From positions 1-38,840 of the forward strand of contig JAEUTF010000105.1 of the NCBI GenBank assembly GCA_016788185.1: 38,840 nucleotides of DNA, in the 5' to 3' direction. The notes under the pieces were generated by a model. That model saw only the letters and a list, made by a program, of their open reading frames with translations. It was not told the DNA's origin and made no database searches. Below, in pieces: positions 9,574-17,255 of the stretch. Both the position numbers and the translations under genes were made by a program. The stretch comes from Bacteroidia bacterium (GTDB taxonomy: Bacteria; Bacteroidota; Bacteroidia; AKYH767-A; OLB10). Every line of letters starts with the position of its first letter. Positions within the stretch are counted from its first letter, which is position 1.

Positions 9574-10017
9574 TCATTGATTTTCTTTCCAAATATAAGT
9601 TTCATCGCTGAGAATTTCCCTGCCCCATACGGGAACTTCCGCCTTGATCCTTTCCACCAGTTCCCGGCAGGCCTCCTGCGCTTCGTTCCGGTGGGCCGAT
9701 GAGGTAAAAACGAAGAGTGAAATCTCACCTGCTCGGATCGTTCCGAGACCATGGTAAATGTGCATACAGGAAAGCGGGTATTTTGAAAATGTTTCCTCCC
9801 GGATCCGGTGGAGGACCTCCTCCGCCATCTCGGTATAGGCGGTGTATTCAATCGCCGTTACCCAGCTTCCGCCCCTGGCATCCGCCCTGACCTGGCCGAG
9901 GAAAATGGCATGTGCACCAATTTCTGTTTTGGCACTGTGTCCGGCGATGGACGCCGCGATAAATTCAGGTTGTATCGCCCCATCCATAAAAACCTTCTTT
10001 ACCTTCTTCGCACTCAT
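9574..10017 (-). CDS. moaE: Molybdopterin synthase catalytic subunit MoaE
   Basis: A 147-residue large subunit of molybdopterin synthase, which with thiocarboxylated MoaD converts cyclic pyranopterin monophosphate to molybdopterin. Family signatures are GAHAIFLGQVR, the IYHGLGTIRAGE segment and SSAHRNEA. The first lysine of the catalytic C-terminal motif is present in RIKAEVPVW, but the usual WK pair reads WGRE, so the second lysine seems to be missing. The ATG at 10015-10017 overlaps the preceding stop as ATGA and gives the usual length. The longer in-frame opening upstream lies inside the neighbour and was not used. Confidence 0.93.
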   Translation of the reverse strand: MSAKKVKKVFMDGAIQPEFIAASIAGHSAKTEIGAHAIFLGQVRADARGGSWVTAIEYTAYTEMAEEVLHRIREETFSKYPLSCMHIYHGLGTIRAGEISLFVFTSSAHRNEAQEACRELVERIKAEVPVWGREILSDETYIWKENQ

Positions 10018-11141
10018 AACGAATGAATATCTTTTAATTTTAGCTTTAGTTTGCCCAGCCCCCCGTCGATACTGTAAAATGTTCCGGACGGAAAACAGGC
10101 GCGAAGGATCTGAACCCCCGTCTTGCTGCGGATGCCCGACTGGCACACCAATACGATTCGCCCGGCGTTTCCGATTTCACCGCTCCTGCTTTCCAGTTCC
10201 TGAAGCGGAATATGTATTTTTTTCCAGCCCAGTTCCGGCAGGTCCGTGTGCTCTTCACGTACATCCAGCAGGATGTCCACTGCGGTGGGGACCAGGCCGA
10301 GAAAATCGTCGGCAGAAATATCCGTGTCCTCTTCCGCCCCTTCATTGCAGAATGCGGGGTAATTATACTTCCGGAAGGCCTCTTCGCCGGCAGGGATCAT
10401 GGCAGGGGTTTCGGGTCGGGCGGGAATGCTGAACACCTGCGTCAGGTAATCGGTAAAACGGATGGTAAGGATTTTATTCCCCAGTGTATCGCCGTACCGA
10501 GTGATGATCTTGAGGACCTCGTTCGCCTGCAGCATTCCGATCGTTCCGGGTATAACGCCAAGGACACCCGCTTCTTCACAATTCATGATTTCCGAGGTGG
10601 CGGGAGGAACGGGGAAGAGATCGCGGTAATTTGAAGCCGGCACACCTGATGTCTTGTCATTGAACACCGCTACCTGTCCTTCATAGGCGGTCACGGCACC
10701 GTACACCAGCGGCCTGTCGGCGATGACGCAGGCATCGTTCAGCAGGTACCGGGTGCTGAAATTATCGCTTCCGTCCACGATGATATCGTAATCAGCCACC
10801 AGGTCCAGGGCATTCGCGTTATCGATGCGGAAAGGATAGGCTTCAAATTCCTGCCCCGGGTATTTACGGGTGAGTTCGGCTTTCGCCGCCAGTGCCTTGG
10901 CTGTTCCCACATCAGCGGCACCGTACAAAATCTGGCGGTGCAGGTTGCTGCTGTCGATAAGGTCCCCATCTGCAATGCCAATGTGCCCCACACCGGCCGC
11001 GGCCAGGTAAAGCAGGAGCGGACAGCCCAATCCTCCGGCTCCGACCACCAGAACCCTGGCCCGGGATAGTTTCTCCTGACCGGCCGTTCCGATTTCAGGA
11101 AGGATCATCTGCCTTTTGTATAGATCAAAAATGCTGTACAT
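10014..11141 (-). CDS. MoeB/ThiF-family adenylyltransferase with C-terminal rhodanese domain
   Basis: A 375-residue E1-like enzyme, expected to adenylate the C-terminal Gly-Gly of MoaD. The Rossmann nucleotide loop VVGAGGLGCPLLLYLA is at 32-47; DGDLIDSSNLHRQ and the NCEEAGVLGVIPG stretch around C188 follow. A rhodanese domain occupies about 275-375, with C333 in LVCQSGIRS as likely sulfur carrier, so one protein may both activate and sulfurate MoaD. The zinc-binding CxxC pairs of E. coli MoeB are absent: the first is replaced by NYRD near 171-174. It sits 2 bases after moaD. A role in ThiS activation for thiamin cannot be excluded. Confidence 0.88.
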   Translation of the reverse strand: MYSIFDLYKRQMILPEIGTAGQEKLSRARVLVVGAGGLGCPLLLYLAAAGVGHIGIADGDLIDSSNLHRQILYGAADVGTAKALAAKAELTRKYPGQEFEAYPFRIDNANALDLVADYDIIVDGSDNFSTRYLLNDACVIADRPLVYGAVTAYEGQVAVFNDKTSGVPASNYRDLFPVPPATSEIMNCEEAGVLGVIPGTIGMLQANEVLKIITRYGDTLGNKILTIRFTDYLTQVFSIPARPETPAMIPAGEEAFRKYNYPAFCNEGAEEDTDISADDFLGLVPTAVDILLDVREEHTDLPELGWKKIHIPLQELESRSGEIGNAGRIVLVCQSGIRSKTGVQILRACFPSGTFYSIDGGLGKLKLKLKDIHSL

Positions 11142-11143
11142 GC

Positions 11144-11377
11144 TTATCCTCCTGAAAACGGGGGGAGCAAGGCCACCTCGGCACCTTCCTCCATGTTGAT
11201 GTTTTCCGACACCACCTGACGGTTGACGGCAAGGACATACATTTTACTGTCGAGGCCGGGAAAATCGGCATGAAGCCGGCTTTTGAGTTCATCCAGTTGA
11301 TCAATTCCTGACCACTCCCATTCGCTTTTCCCGGTGATTTCGGCAAGTTTTCCGAATGCCCGTATTTTTATACCCAT
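11144..11377 (-). CDS. moaD: Molybdopterin synthase sulfur carrier subunit MoaD
   Basis: A 77-residue ubiquitin-fold sulfur carrier ending in FSGG, the C-terminal Gly-Gly that is adenylated and thiocarboxylated before sulfur is donated to the MoaE site. Central landmarks are the VLAVNRQVV strand and the EGAEVALLPPF approach to the tail. It starts inside the last codons of the mobA-like gene (10-base overlap). A strong purine-rich AAGGAGGGG stands just ahead of its ATG. Such a Shine-Dalgarno sequence is uncommon in Bacteroidetes and suggests this small subunit is translated efficiently. Confidence 0.93.
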   Translation of the reverse strand: MGIKIRAFGKLAEITGKSEWEWSGIDQLDELKSRLHADFPGLDSKMYVLAVNRQVVSENINMEEGAEVALLPPFSGG

Positions 11378-11958
11378 CTCCCCTCCTTTTCTGCCCGTAT
11401 CAGATCATCGGGCGTATTGATATTCATGAACATCTTTTCATCTGACAATAAATCCTTTTCCACGTCCAGCGTTTTGTAATGACATCGCTCAATCAAGGTC
11501 TGCAATTTATAGCTTCCTGTCTGCATGCCTTTCGTCCACCTTGGCAAAATATCCTTTGAATAATATCCGACCAGCGGTTCCATTCTACCCTTCAACTCCG
11601 GGATACAGATTTCATAGCCCTCCGACTTTTTCAAGATAGCAAAAATCAGATCAGAATCGATGAACGGCGTATCGCAGCTGAGTATAAAATTCTGTGATAC
11701 AGCCGAATGCGAAAGCGCCGTAATAATGCCTCCTGCCGGTCCTATGCCCCGGACGAGGTCTGGTATCCTTTCCGGACCTATGGCATCGTAGGCGGGATCA
11801 TTCCCCACCAGAAAGAGCTTAGCGACGCAGGGTTCGAGGTGACGGATAACATACTCCACCAGGTATTTCCCCTTTACTTTGAGGAGCCCCTTGTCGGTAC
11901 CCATGCGCGAACTCCTGCCCCCGACCATGATGTATCCATTCACCGTCATTTCCTTCAT
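11368..11958 (-). CDS. mobA: MobA-like molybdenum cofactor guanylyltransferase
   Basis: A 196-residue NTP-transferase of the MobA family, adding GMP to Mo-molybdopterin to make the guanine dinucleotide form needed by formate dehydrogenase. The nucleotide loop is VGGRSSRMGTDKGLL at the N-terminus, followed by SCDTPFID, the metal-binding aspartate segment, and the late NINTPDDL motif. Start choice is between ATG at 11956-11958 and an ATG three codons on; the first overlaps the previous stop as ATGA. The bis-MGD dehydrogenase in the same operon supports guanylyl rather than cytidylyl transfer. Confidence 0.9.
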   Translation of the reverse strand: MKEMTVNGYIMVGGRSSRMGTDKGLLKVKGKYLVEYVIRHLEPCVAKLFLVGNDPAYDAIGPERIPDLVRGIGPAGGIITALSHSAVSQNFILSCDTPFIDSDLIFAILKKSEGYEICIPELKGRMEPLVGYYSKDILPRWTKGMQTGSYKLQTLIERCHYKTLDVEKDLLSDEKMFMNINTPDDLIRAEKEGRWV

Positions 11959-12695
11959 CCTGTTCCGAGCAATTTAACCGACGCGATCAACAACACCATC
12001 GCCAGTAATTTTTCAAGCACCGGCTTTCTCCATTTCACGGATCCCAGGTAAGCGCCGGCGAATCCTCCCACCAGCACCGACCCCAGCATCACGATTATCG
12101 AAAACTCCATGTCGAAGCCTGTTATCAATTGGCCGGCCATGCCCGACAACGAATTTACGAAGATAAAAAGGGATGAAACCGCAGCGGTCTGTTTTACATT
12201 GGCCCATCCGAATAACAAAAGCAAAGGGCTCAGTAAAATTCCGCCGCCGATACCAATCAGACCAGAAAGGAAACCGATGACGAGGCCACTAATCAGCAGG
12301 ATCCATACGTTTGATTTCCTTTCCTGTCCGGTTCGTTTCAAAGGAAATAGTCCTGACAATTGTATCACCGGAAAGATCAGCAGGATGCCGAGTATGAATT
12401 TGTAAGTGTGGTCATCCGGCACCAGCAATCCGCCTGCGAAAGAAGCCGGTATGGAAGCCAGTGCCAGGGGAATAAATATATTTTTGTTGAAGTGACCTTC
12501 CCGTCGAAAATGAAAGAAAGCCAATGCCGACACTCCCAGGTTCATGATCAGGGCGGCAGGCCGAATAAAATCCGGTGCAAAACCGAACAGACTCATCAGC
12601 GCGATGTACGCACTGGCTCCTCCATGACCCACGGCCGAATAGAGGAAGGCCGCCAGGAAGAGTAAAAAATAAAAGTAAGAAGGAACTTCCGGCAT
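11955..12695 (-). CDS. TSUP family (TauE/SafE-like) membrane permease in the cofactor operon
   Basis: A 246-residue integral membrane protein with about eight hydrophobic segments in two repeats. Glycine-rich motifs typical of the TSUP (sulfite exporter TauE/SafE) family are YSAVGHGGASAY near the start and GFLSGLIGIGGGILL in the second half. Family members move sulfite, sulfonates, sulfur compounds or other small anions. It lies between moeA (10 bases upstream) and the mobA-like gene (4-base overlap), and no ModABC molybdate transporter is visible in the window. Transport of an anion related to cofactor or formate chemistry is my inference from position only. Confidence 0.85.
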   Translation of the reverse strand: MPEVPSYFYFLLFLAAFLYSAVGHGGASAYIALMSLFGFAPDFIRPAALIMNLGVSALAFFHFRREGHFNKNIFIPLALASIPASFAGGLLVPDDHTYKFILGILLIFPVIQLSGLFPLKRTGQERKSNVWILLISGLVIGFLSGLIGIGGGILLSPLLLLFGWANVKQTAAVSSLFIFVNSLSGMAGQLITGFDMEFSIIVMLGSVLVGGFAGAYLGSVKWRKPVLEKLLAMVLLIASVKLLGTG

Positions 12696-12705
12696 TGGTG
12701 CAGCG

Positions 12706-13881
12706 TCATAGTTTAATCACCACTACTTCCCGGCCTTCGTCCACCTGCTCCGTTTCTTCATCCAGCAAGACCAAGGCATCGGCCATCGCAAATGAATTCA
12801 ATTTATAGCTCTCCTGATCGTGCAGAATGCTCACCGTATTTCCTTCCGTTTTTGCTTTTAAAAGATGCGTCATTCCCGGCTTTTTACTGAAGGGCCGGTT
12901 TAGTTTCAAGCTTCTTTCTTCTTCGTGGCTTATACCGGCAAGCCGGTTCAGTGCAGCGACGACATAGACATAATAGCAGGTAAGTACCGAAGCCGGATTT
13001 CCGGGCAGGCCGAAGGCCAGTTTTTTACCTTTCGTACCGAAAAAAAGTGGCTTCCCGGGCTTCTGACGAACTTTGTGAAATTGCTTTTTAAAGCCGCATT
13101 CCTGCAAGGCCGGAGCTACGAAATCAAAATCACCGGCCGAGACACCACCTGTCAGCAGGAGCACGTCGCATTTTGCCAATGCAAGGCGGATAGCCGCCTT
13201 CAGTTTTTCCTTATCATCAGCGGCATGCATCACCAGGGCTGGTTCCAGGTACCTGCTGCGCAGTGCGCTGTGCAGTGCAAAGGAATTGCATTCGTAGACC
13301 TGCCCTTTGGCCAGTTTTTGCCCCGGCACAGCCAGCTCGTCTCCGGTGACAATGATCCCAACCCTGGGGCGGCTGATGACTTTCACACGGGCAATTCCAA
13401 CCGAAGCCAGAAAAGCGATGGCGCCGGCGTTCAGCGTTGTTCCTTTTTTCAAAGCGATCTGGCCGGTCCGAATATGAGATGCCCGTTTCCGAATATTGGC
13501 GCCTGCCTGCAGGGCGGTATCGAGTATGCGCAGGTATTCGCCCTTCTGCACGACTTTCTCCCGGATCACTACCGTATCGGCTCCGGCGGGAATCTCCGCC
13601 CCTGTAAAAATCAGGGCCGCTTCGCCTTTTTTTAAACGCTTGCTTACTTTTTTTCCGGCAGGAATAAGGCCGGTTATTTTTAAATCCGATTTTTTATCCC
13701 AGGTCCTGAATGAAAATGCATATCCATCCATGGCCGATTGGTGGAAAGGAGGAGCATCCGATCTGACTTTTATGTCCTCGGCCAGTACCAGACCGAAAGC
13801 CTCCTGCAAAGCCAGCGTAACCGCTTTCAAGGGGACACTGCATTTCCGTACGGTGCCCAGGGCCTGGTGAAATGAAATCAT
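12706..13881 (-). CDS. moeA: Molybdopterin molybdenumtransferase MoeA
   Basis: A 391-residue MoeA, which inserts molybdate into adenylylated molybdopterin. The domain order is standard: an N-terminal linker with SDAPPFHQSAMDGYAF, the IFTGAEIPAGADTVVIRE barrel segment, a MoaB-like domain with VGIIVTGDEL and LLTGGVSAGDFDFV, and the GLPGNPASV loop before a small C-terminal beta domain. It is followed closely by the TSUP gene and preceded by moaA with a 15-base gap. All motifs needed for activity are present. Confidence 0.94.
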   Translation of the reverse strand: MISFHQALGTVRKCSVPLKAVTLALQEAFGLVLAEDIKVRSDAPPFHQSAMDGYAFSFRTWDKKSDLKITGLIPAGKKVSKRLKKGEAALIFTGAEIPAGADTVVIREKVVQKGEYLRILDTALQAGANIRKRASHIRTGQIALKKGTTLNAGAIAFLASVGIARVKVISRPRVGIIVTGDELAVPGQKLAKGQVYECNSFALHSALRSRYLEPALVMHAADDKEKLKAAIRLALAKCDVLLLTGGVSAGDFDFVAPALQECGFKKQFHKVRQKPGKPLFFGTKGKKLAFGLPGNPASVLTCYYVYVVAALNRLAGISHEEERSLKLNRPFSKKPGMTHLLKAKTEGNTVSILHDQESYKLNSFAMADALVLLDEETEQVDEGREVVVIKL

Positions 13882-13896
13882 GGTGCGCTGTTTGTT

Positions 13897-14880
13897 TTAT
13901 CCTCCAATGGCCAGCATGGACCTGTTCACCATTTTTCCGGCATCAATTTCCTCCAGTGAACCGCTCATCTGACCACCTCTTTCCGCTTTTTTATCCAGAA
14001 CACAAAGCCTGATCAGGGATTCCAGATCGTCTCCGTTCCGCAATGCCGACAACAGATCCACTTCCCCTTTGGAGAAGAGGCAGTTCTTCATCTTGCCATC
14101 GGCGGTGAGCCGCAAACGGTTGCAGGAACCACAGAACGGATGTGTCATGGTACTGATGATGGCAAAAGTTCCGGCAAATCCCTCTACCTTGAAACTTCTG
14201 GCTGTATCGTGTGCCTGGTCATTCAATTTTGAAAAAGAAAAATGCCTTCCGGCCACTTCCAGTATTTCATCGGATGAAACCACTTGCTCATGGCTCCAGC
14301 CATTGTCTTTAAACGGCATGTATTCGATAAACCGTATGTGAAGAGGCAGATCCCTGGTCCAGCCGATAAAGCCGGGAATCTCCTTGTCGTTGACTGATTT
14401 CATCAGGACGACGTTCACTTTCACATGAAACTGCTCCTGCAGCAGGAGCAAAATATTCGCATGTACTCTTTCAAATTCATCCCGGTGGGTGATGCGCCTG
14501 AAGGTCTCAGGGTTCAGGGAGTCAAGACTCAGGTTGACCGATCGTATTCCCGCTTCTTTAAATACTGCAATAAATTCATCCGCATTGACACCATTGGTGG
14601 TTAAAGTCAAAGTCACGGGCAGGGCAGAAAGGCGCCGGATGATCTCTTTCGCGTCTTTTCTCACGAGGGGTTCGCCCCCCGTCAACCGGATTTTCTTTAC
14701 CCCCAGGGAAACAAAGAGGGTGGCCAGCTTTTCGATTTCCTCCGCACTCATCCTGGAGGAAGAATGCAGGACCTTCTCCAGGCCACCGGCCGGCATGCAA
14801 TACGTACAACGCAAATTGCATTTGTCCGTCAGCGAAATGCGCAGGTAGTCGTGTGGCCTATTGAATGAATCTGACAGCAT
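13897..14880 (-). CDS. moaA: GTP 3',8-cyclase MoaA
   Basis: A 327-residue radical SAM enzyme catalysing the first step of molybdenum cofactor synthesis. The radical SAM cluster is C21, C25 and C28 in CNLRCTYC. The second 4Fe-4S cluster that binds GTP is the CGSCNRLRL segment plus a later cysteine in KNCLFSKG. The protein ends in Gly-Gly, as functional MoaA does. It is the first gene of the cofactor string; only 55 bases separate it from the acyltransferase upstream, and I found no convincing promoter there, so it may be co-transcribed or use an unrecognised promoter. Confidence 0.95.
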   Translation of the reverse strand: MLSDSFNRPHDYLRISLTDKCNLRCTYCMPAGGLEKVLHSSSRMSAEEIEKLATLFVSLGVKKIRLTGGEPLVRKDAKEIIRRLSALPVTLTLTTNGVNADEFIAVFKEAGIRSVNLSLDSLNPETFRRITHRDEFERVHANILLLLQEQFHVKVNVVLMKSVNDKEIPGFIGWTRDLPLHIRFIEYMPFKDNGWSHEQVVSSDEILEVAGRHFSFSKLNDQAHDTARSFKVEGFAGTFAIISTMTHPFCGSCNRLRLTADGKMKNCLFSKGEVDLLSALRNGDDLESLIRLCVLDKKAERGGQMSGSLEEIDAGKMVNRSMLAIGG

Positions 14881-14935
14881 CCGGTGAACTCTTCTTCGGG
14901 GTTGAAATTACGTTATTCCGGGGATGGAAATACCC

Positions 14936-15841
14936 TTAATACACATGCTCCCTGATCTCAATGTGTGCGGGCCTCTTTTTCTTCCACCGGCGATGGCTCC
15001 AAAGCCAGAATTCAGGTTTCCGGAGGATATCCTCTTCGAGCAGACGGGTATGCCTGCTGGTGATTTCACCGTAGGCCGTGGAGGCGGGATCATCGGTCAC
15101 CACCTTAAACTCCACGCGGTAATGCCCTCTGGACACTTTATGGATACATCCATATACCACGGGGTAATTGTATTCAACCGCAAAACGCTCGGTTCCAAAA
15201 AGCACCGCGGTCTCCTGATTCAGGAAATGCATCCAATAGGCTTTGTTCACGTTTCCCGGCGACTGATCGGTTCCGAAGATCATGGTGGTCAGCTCCTGCT
15301 TTCTTTCCTCAAATTCCTTTTTTACCTCTTTGATCGGAATCATGTGCAGACCGTATTTCCCTCTCGTTTTTCTCATTTTTTCATCAAAGAAGGAATTTGA
15401 AAGCGGTTTATAAATGGCAATACTTTTATGCCGTATAGCCTCGTCAATCGCCACAGCAAACAATTCCCAGTTATTGTAATGTCCGCCGGCCAGGATCACA
15501 CTGCGGCCCTGCTCAAAATAACGGTTGATCAGTTCCGGGTTTTCAAACTTCATTCGTTCACGAACCTGTTCCCTGCTGATGGTGAAAATCTTTAAACTCT
15601 CCACGATGATGTCGCAGAAGTGACTGTAAAAGTCGCGGGTGATCTTTTCCTGCTCTTTGGATGACCGGTCGGGAAAGGACCGGCAGATATTGCCGTGGAT
15701 CACTTTTCGCCGGTACCGGATCAGGTAATAAAAAATGAAAAAGAGCACATCGGAAATCCGGTAAAGCAGAAAAAAAGGCAATGAAGATACCGGAAGTATC
15801 ACCAGGTAATAAAGCAGTGCCGATAGTAATTTGTTAAGCAT
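14936..15841 (-). CDS. LpxL/HtrB-like lysophospholipid (lipid A) acyltransferase
   Basis: A 301-residue member of the lipid A biosynthesis acyltransferase family, anchored by an N-terminal membrane segment (residues about 8-40, very hydrophobic). The catalytic motif is GGHYNNWE, an HxxxxE-type motif at about 120-127. Later conserved pieces are FGTDQSPG and the YPVVYG strand. It would transfer a secondary acyl chain to lipid A precursors, or act on aminolipids, at the inner membrane. It reads in the same direction as moaA but has no functional link to it. Confidence 0.87.
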   Translation of the reverse strand: MLNKLLSALLYYLVILPVSSLPFFLLYRISDVLFFIFYYLIRYRRKVIHGNICRSFPDRSSKEQEKITRDFYSHFCDIIVESLKIFTISREQVRERMKFENPELINRYFEQGRSVILAGGHYNNWELFAVAIDEAIRHKSIAIYKPLSNSFFDEKMRKTRGKYGLHMIPIKEVKKEFEERKQELTTMIFGTDQSPGNVNKAYWMHFLNQETAVLFGTERFAVEYNYPVVYGCIHKVSRGHYRVEFKVVTDDPASTAYGEITSRHTRLLEEDILRKPEFWLWSHRRWKKKRPAHIEIREHVY

Positions 15842-15938
15842 GGCGTGCTGCGAAGATCAGAAATTCCCTTCGATTCAACACGGATCAGCGCGGAAAATGA
15901 ACGGCTGTTCCGGCGCATACTATCGAGGAAATTAACAA

Positions 15939-15970
15939 AAAAGCCCAATGGTATACACCACAGGGCTTTT
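15939..15970 (-). terminator. Rho-independent terminator after the Omp28-like gene
   Basis: Eight-pair outer stem AAAAGCCC/GGGCTTTT, a symmetric two-base internal loop, then an inner TGGT/ACCA stem with a four-base loop. On the minus strand the arm runs into a T-rich tail. It lies 17 bases past the stop of the minus-strand gene. Confidence 0.8.
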
Positions 15971-15987
15971 CAGGTATCATCTTTATT

Positions 15988-17229
15988 TTATTCAATCACG
16001 AGACGATTACTGATCACGGATCCGTCAACGTTCACGCGTACCAGGTAGATTCCGGCACGGAGTTCACCTACCGGCAGACTCAGCACGTTTTTACCGGCAG
16101 CACCGGTAAACTGCTGTGAGAAAAATGATTTACCCAGTACATCAACGATATCCACCGTATAAGCAGTTGAATTTTTAAGGTTTACTTCCAGCTGCGCAAA
16201 CTGATCGGCAGGATTGGGGTAAAGAGCAAGGCTGAAATTATCGGCCTTGACTTCGGCCACGGTGGTGGTGATGCCGTACGCTCCACGGTTGGCGTTGAGC
16301 ACATGGCCGGTGCTGGCATCCAGCAGGATGCCGATCACACGCATTTCGTTTTCATCCCAGGTAAGCGGAATGGTGGTACTGAAGGTATACGAGTAGGTGC
16401 TGTTGGCTGATACCGAAGCGGGAACAGAGCCGGCTTGTCCGGTGTAGCCACCAAGGATTTCACGACCTACGAACTGATAAACCATGTTGGCGAAAGGAAC
16501 CGGATCGGGATCAGTCTGCCAGTTATGGCCGGCTCCCACCAGCGGAATGTTGTTGGTCTGGAAACTGTAATAGTTGGCCTGGCTGTAAGCGGCGGTTGTT
16601 CCGGTCACCTCATCTTCCACCAGAATGGCTCCGAGACGGAAGTTTCCTGAAAGATCAGCGGCGAAGGTGGATGATACCACCACGTCGACCTGGCGGGTAG
16701 CCGCATTAAAATAGGCGCTAACCCCTACATCGGCCGGCGATACATCGTTGATCCGTTCGCTGTAAGAGGCTCCGAAATCGGTCGGATCCACATCGACGTC
16801 TTTACGGTCCACCGCACCGCCGGGATAACCGCTGATCAAGGTGCCCATGCCTGCATCGTAGGCTGTGTTTTCCATGGGATCGGAATTGTGAACAGCCACC
16901 ACGAGGGCCGTGCCGGGGAATACGGTATCAATCTGCTCGGTATACACGGCACCGCGCGGACACCATCCGCACCAGGTACCTGTTCCCTCTTCAATCAGGA
17001 CCCTTTTGGTGGTCTGAAAGGATAAACCCGTTACCAGGGTATTCAGGGTATCATCGGTATGATCGGCATCGCCTGCCACATCCACCCAAACTTTCAGGGG
17101 ATAAGGCGCAGGGTTATTGACCATCAGCGGGGTGTTGTGAATAAACGCATAGGAGGCACCGGAAGCGATGTTCAGACTGCCGATGGTGTTGCTGTATACG
17201 GTACCGTTTGATTCGTATTTAATGTCCAT
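15988..17229 (-). CDS. Omp28-like T9SS-sorted surface protein, C-terminal part (frameshifted)
   Basis: A 413-residue reading frame that is the C-terminal two thirds of a larger secreted protein; it lacks a signal peptide of its own. It has a thioredoxin-like Omp28 region starting at KRVLIEEGTGTWCGWCPRG, with a redox-type WCGWC motif. The T9SS type A sorting domain is at the end, from about NFSLALYPNPADQ to VNVDGSVISNRLVIE. The true protein continues upstream in another frame: reading past the first in-frame ATG gives FVEGEVLNLGANPITS, which follows directly from the end of the neighbouring frame. The first ATG is thus probably not a real start. It is the downstream piece of a broken gene, or intact if the shift is a sequencing error. 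Confidence 0.8.
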   Translation of the reverse strand: MDIKYESNGTVYSNTIGSLNIASGASYAFIHNTPLMVNNPAPYPLKVWVDVAGDADHTDDTLNTLVTGLSFQTTKRVLIEEGTGTWCGWCPRGAVYTEQIDTVFPGTALVVAVHNSDPMENTAYDAGMGTLISGYPGGAVDRKDVDVDPTDFGASYSERINDVSPADVGVSAYFNAATRQVDVVVSSTFAADLSGNFRLGAILVEDEVTGTTAAYSQANYYSFQTNNIPLVGAGHNWQTDPDPVPFANMVYQFVGREILGGYTGQAGSVPASVSANSTYSYTFSTTIPLTWDENEMRVIGILLDASTGHVLNANRGAYGITTTVAEVKADNFSLALYPNPADQFAQLEVNLKNSTAYTVDIVDVLGKSFFSQQFTGAAGKNVLSLPVGELRAGIYLVRVNVDGSVISNRLVIE

Positions 17230-17255
17230 ACTCGTAATGGGATTCGCGCCGAGAT

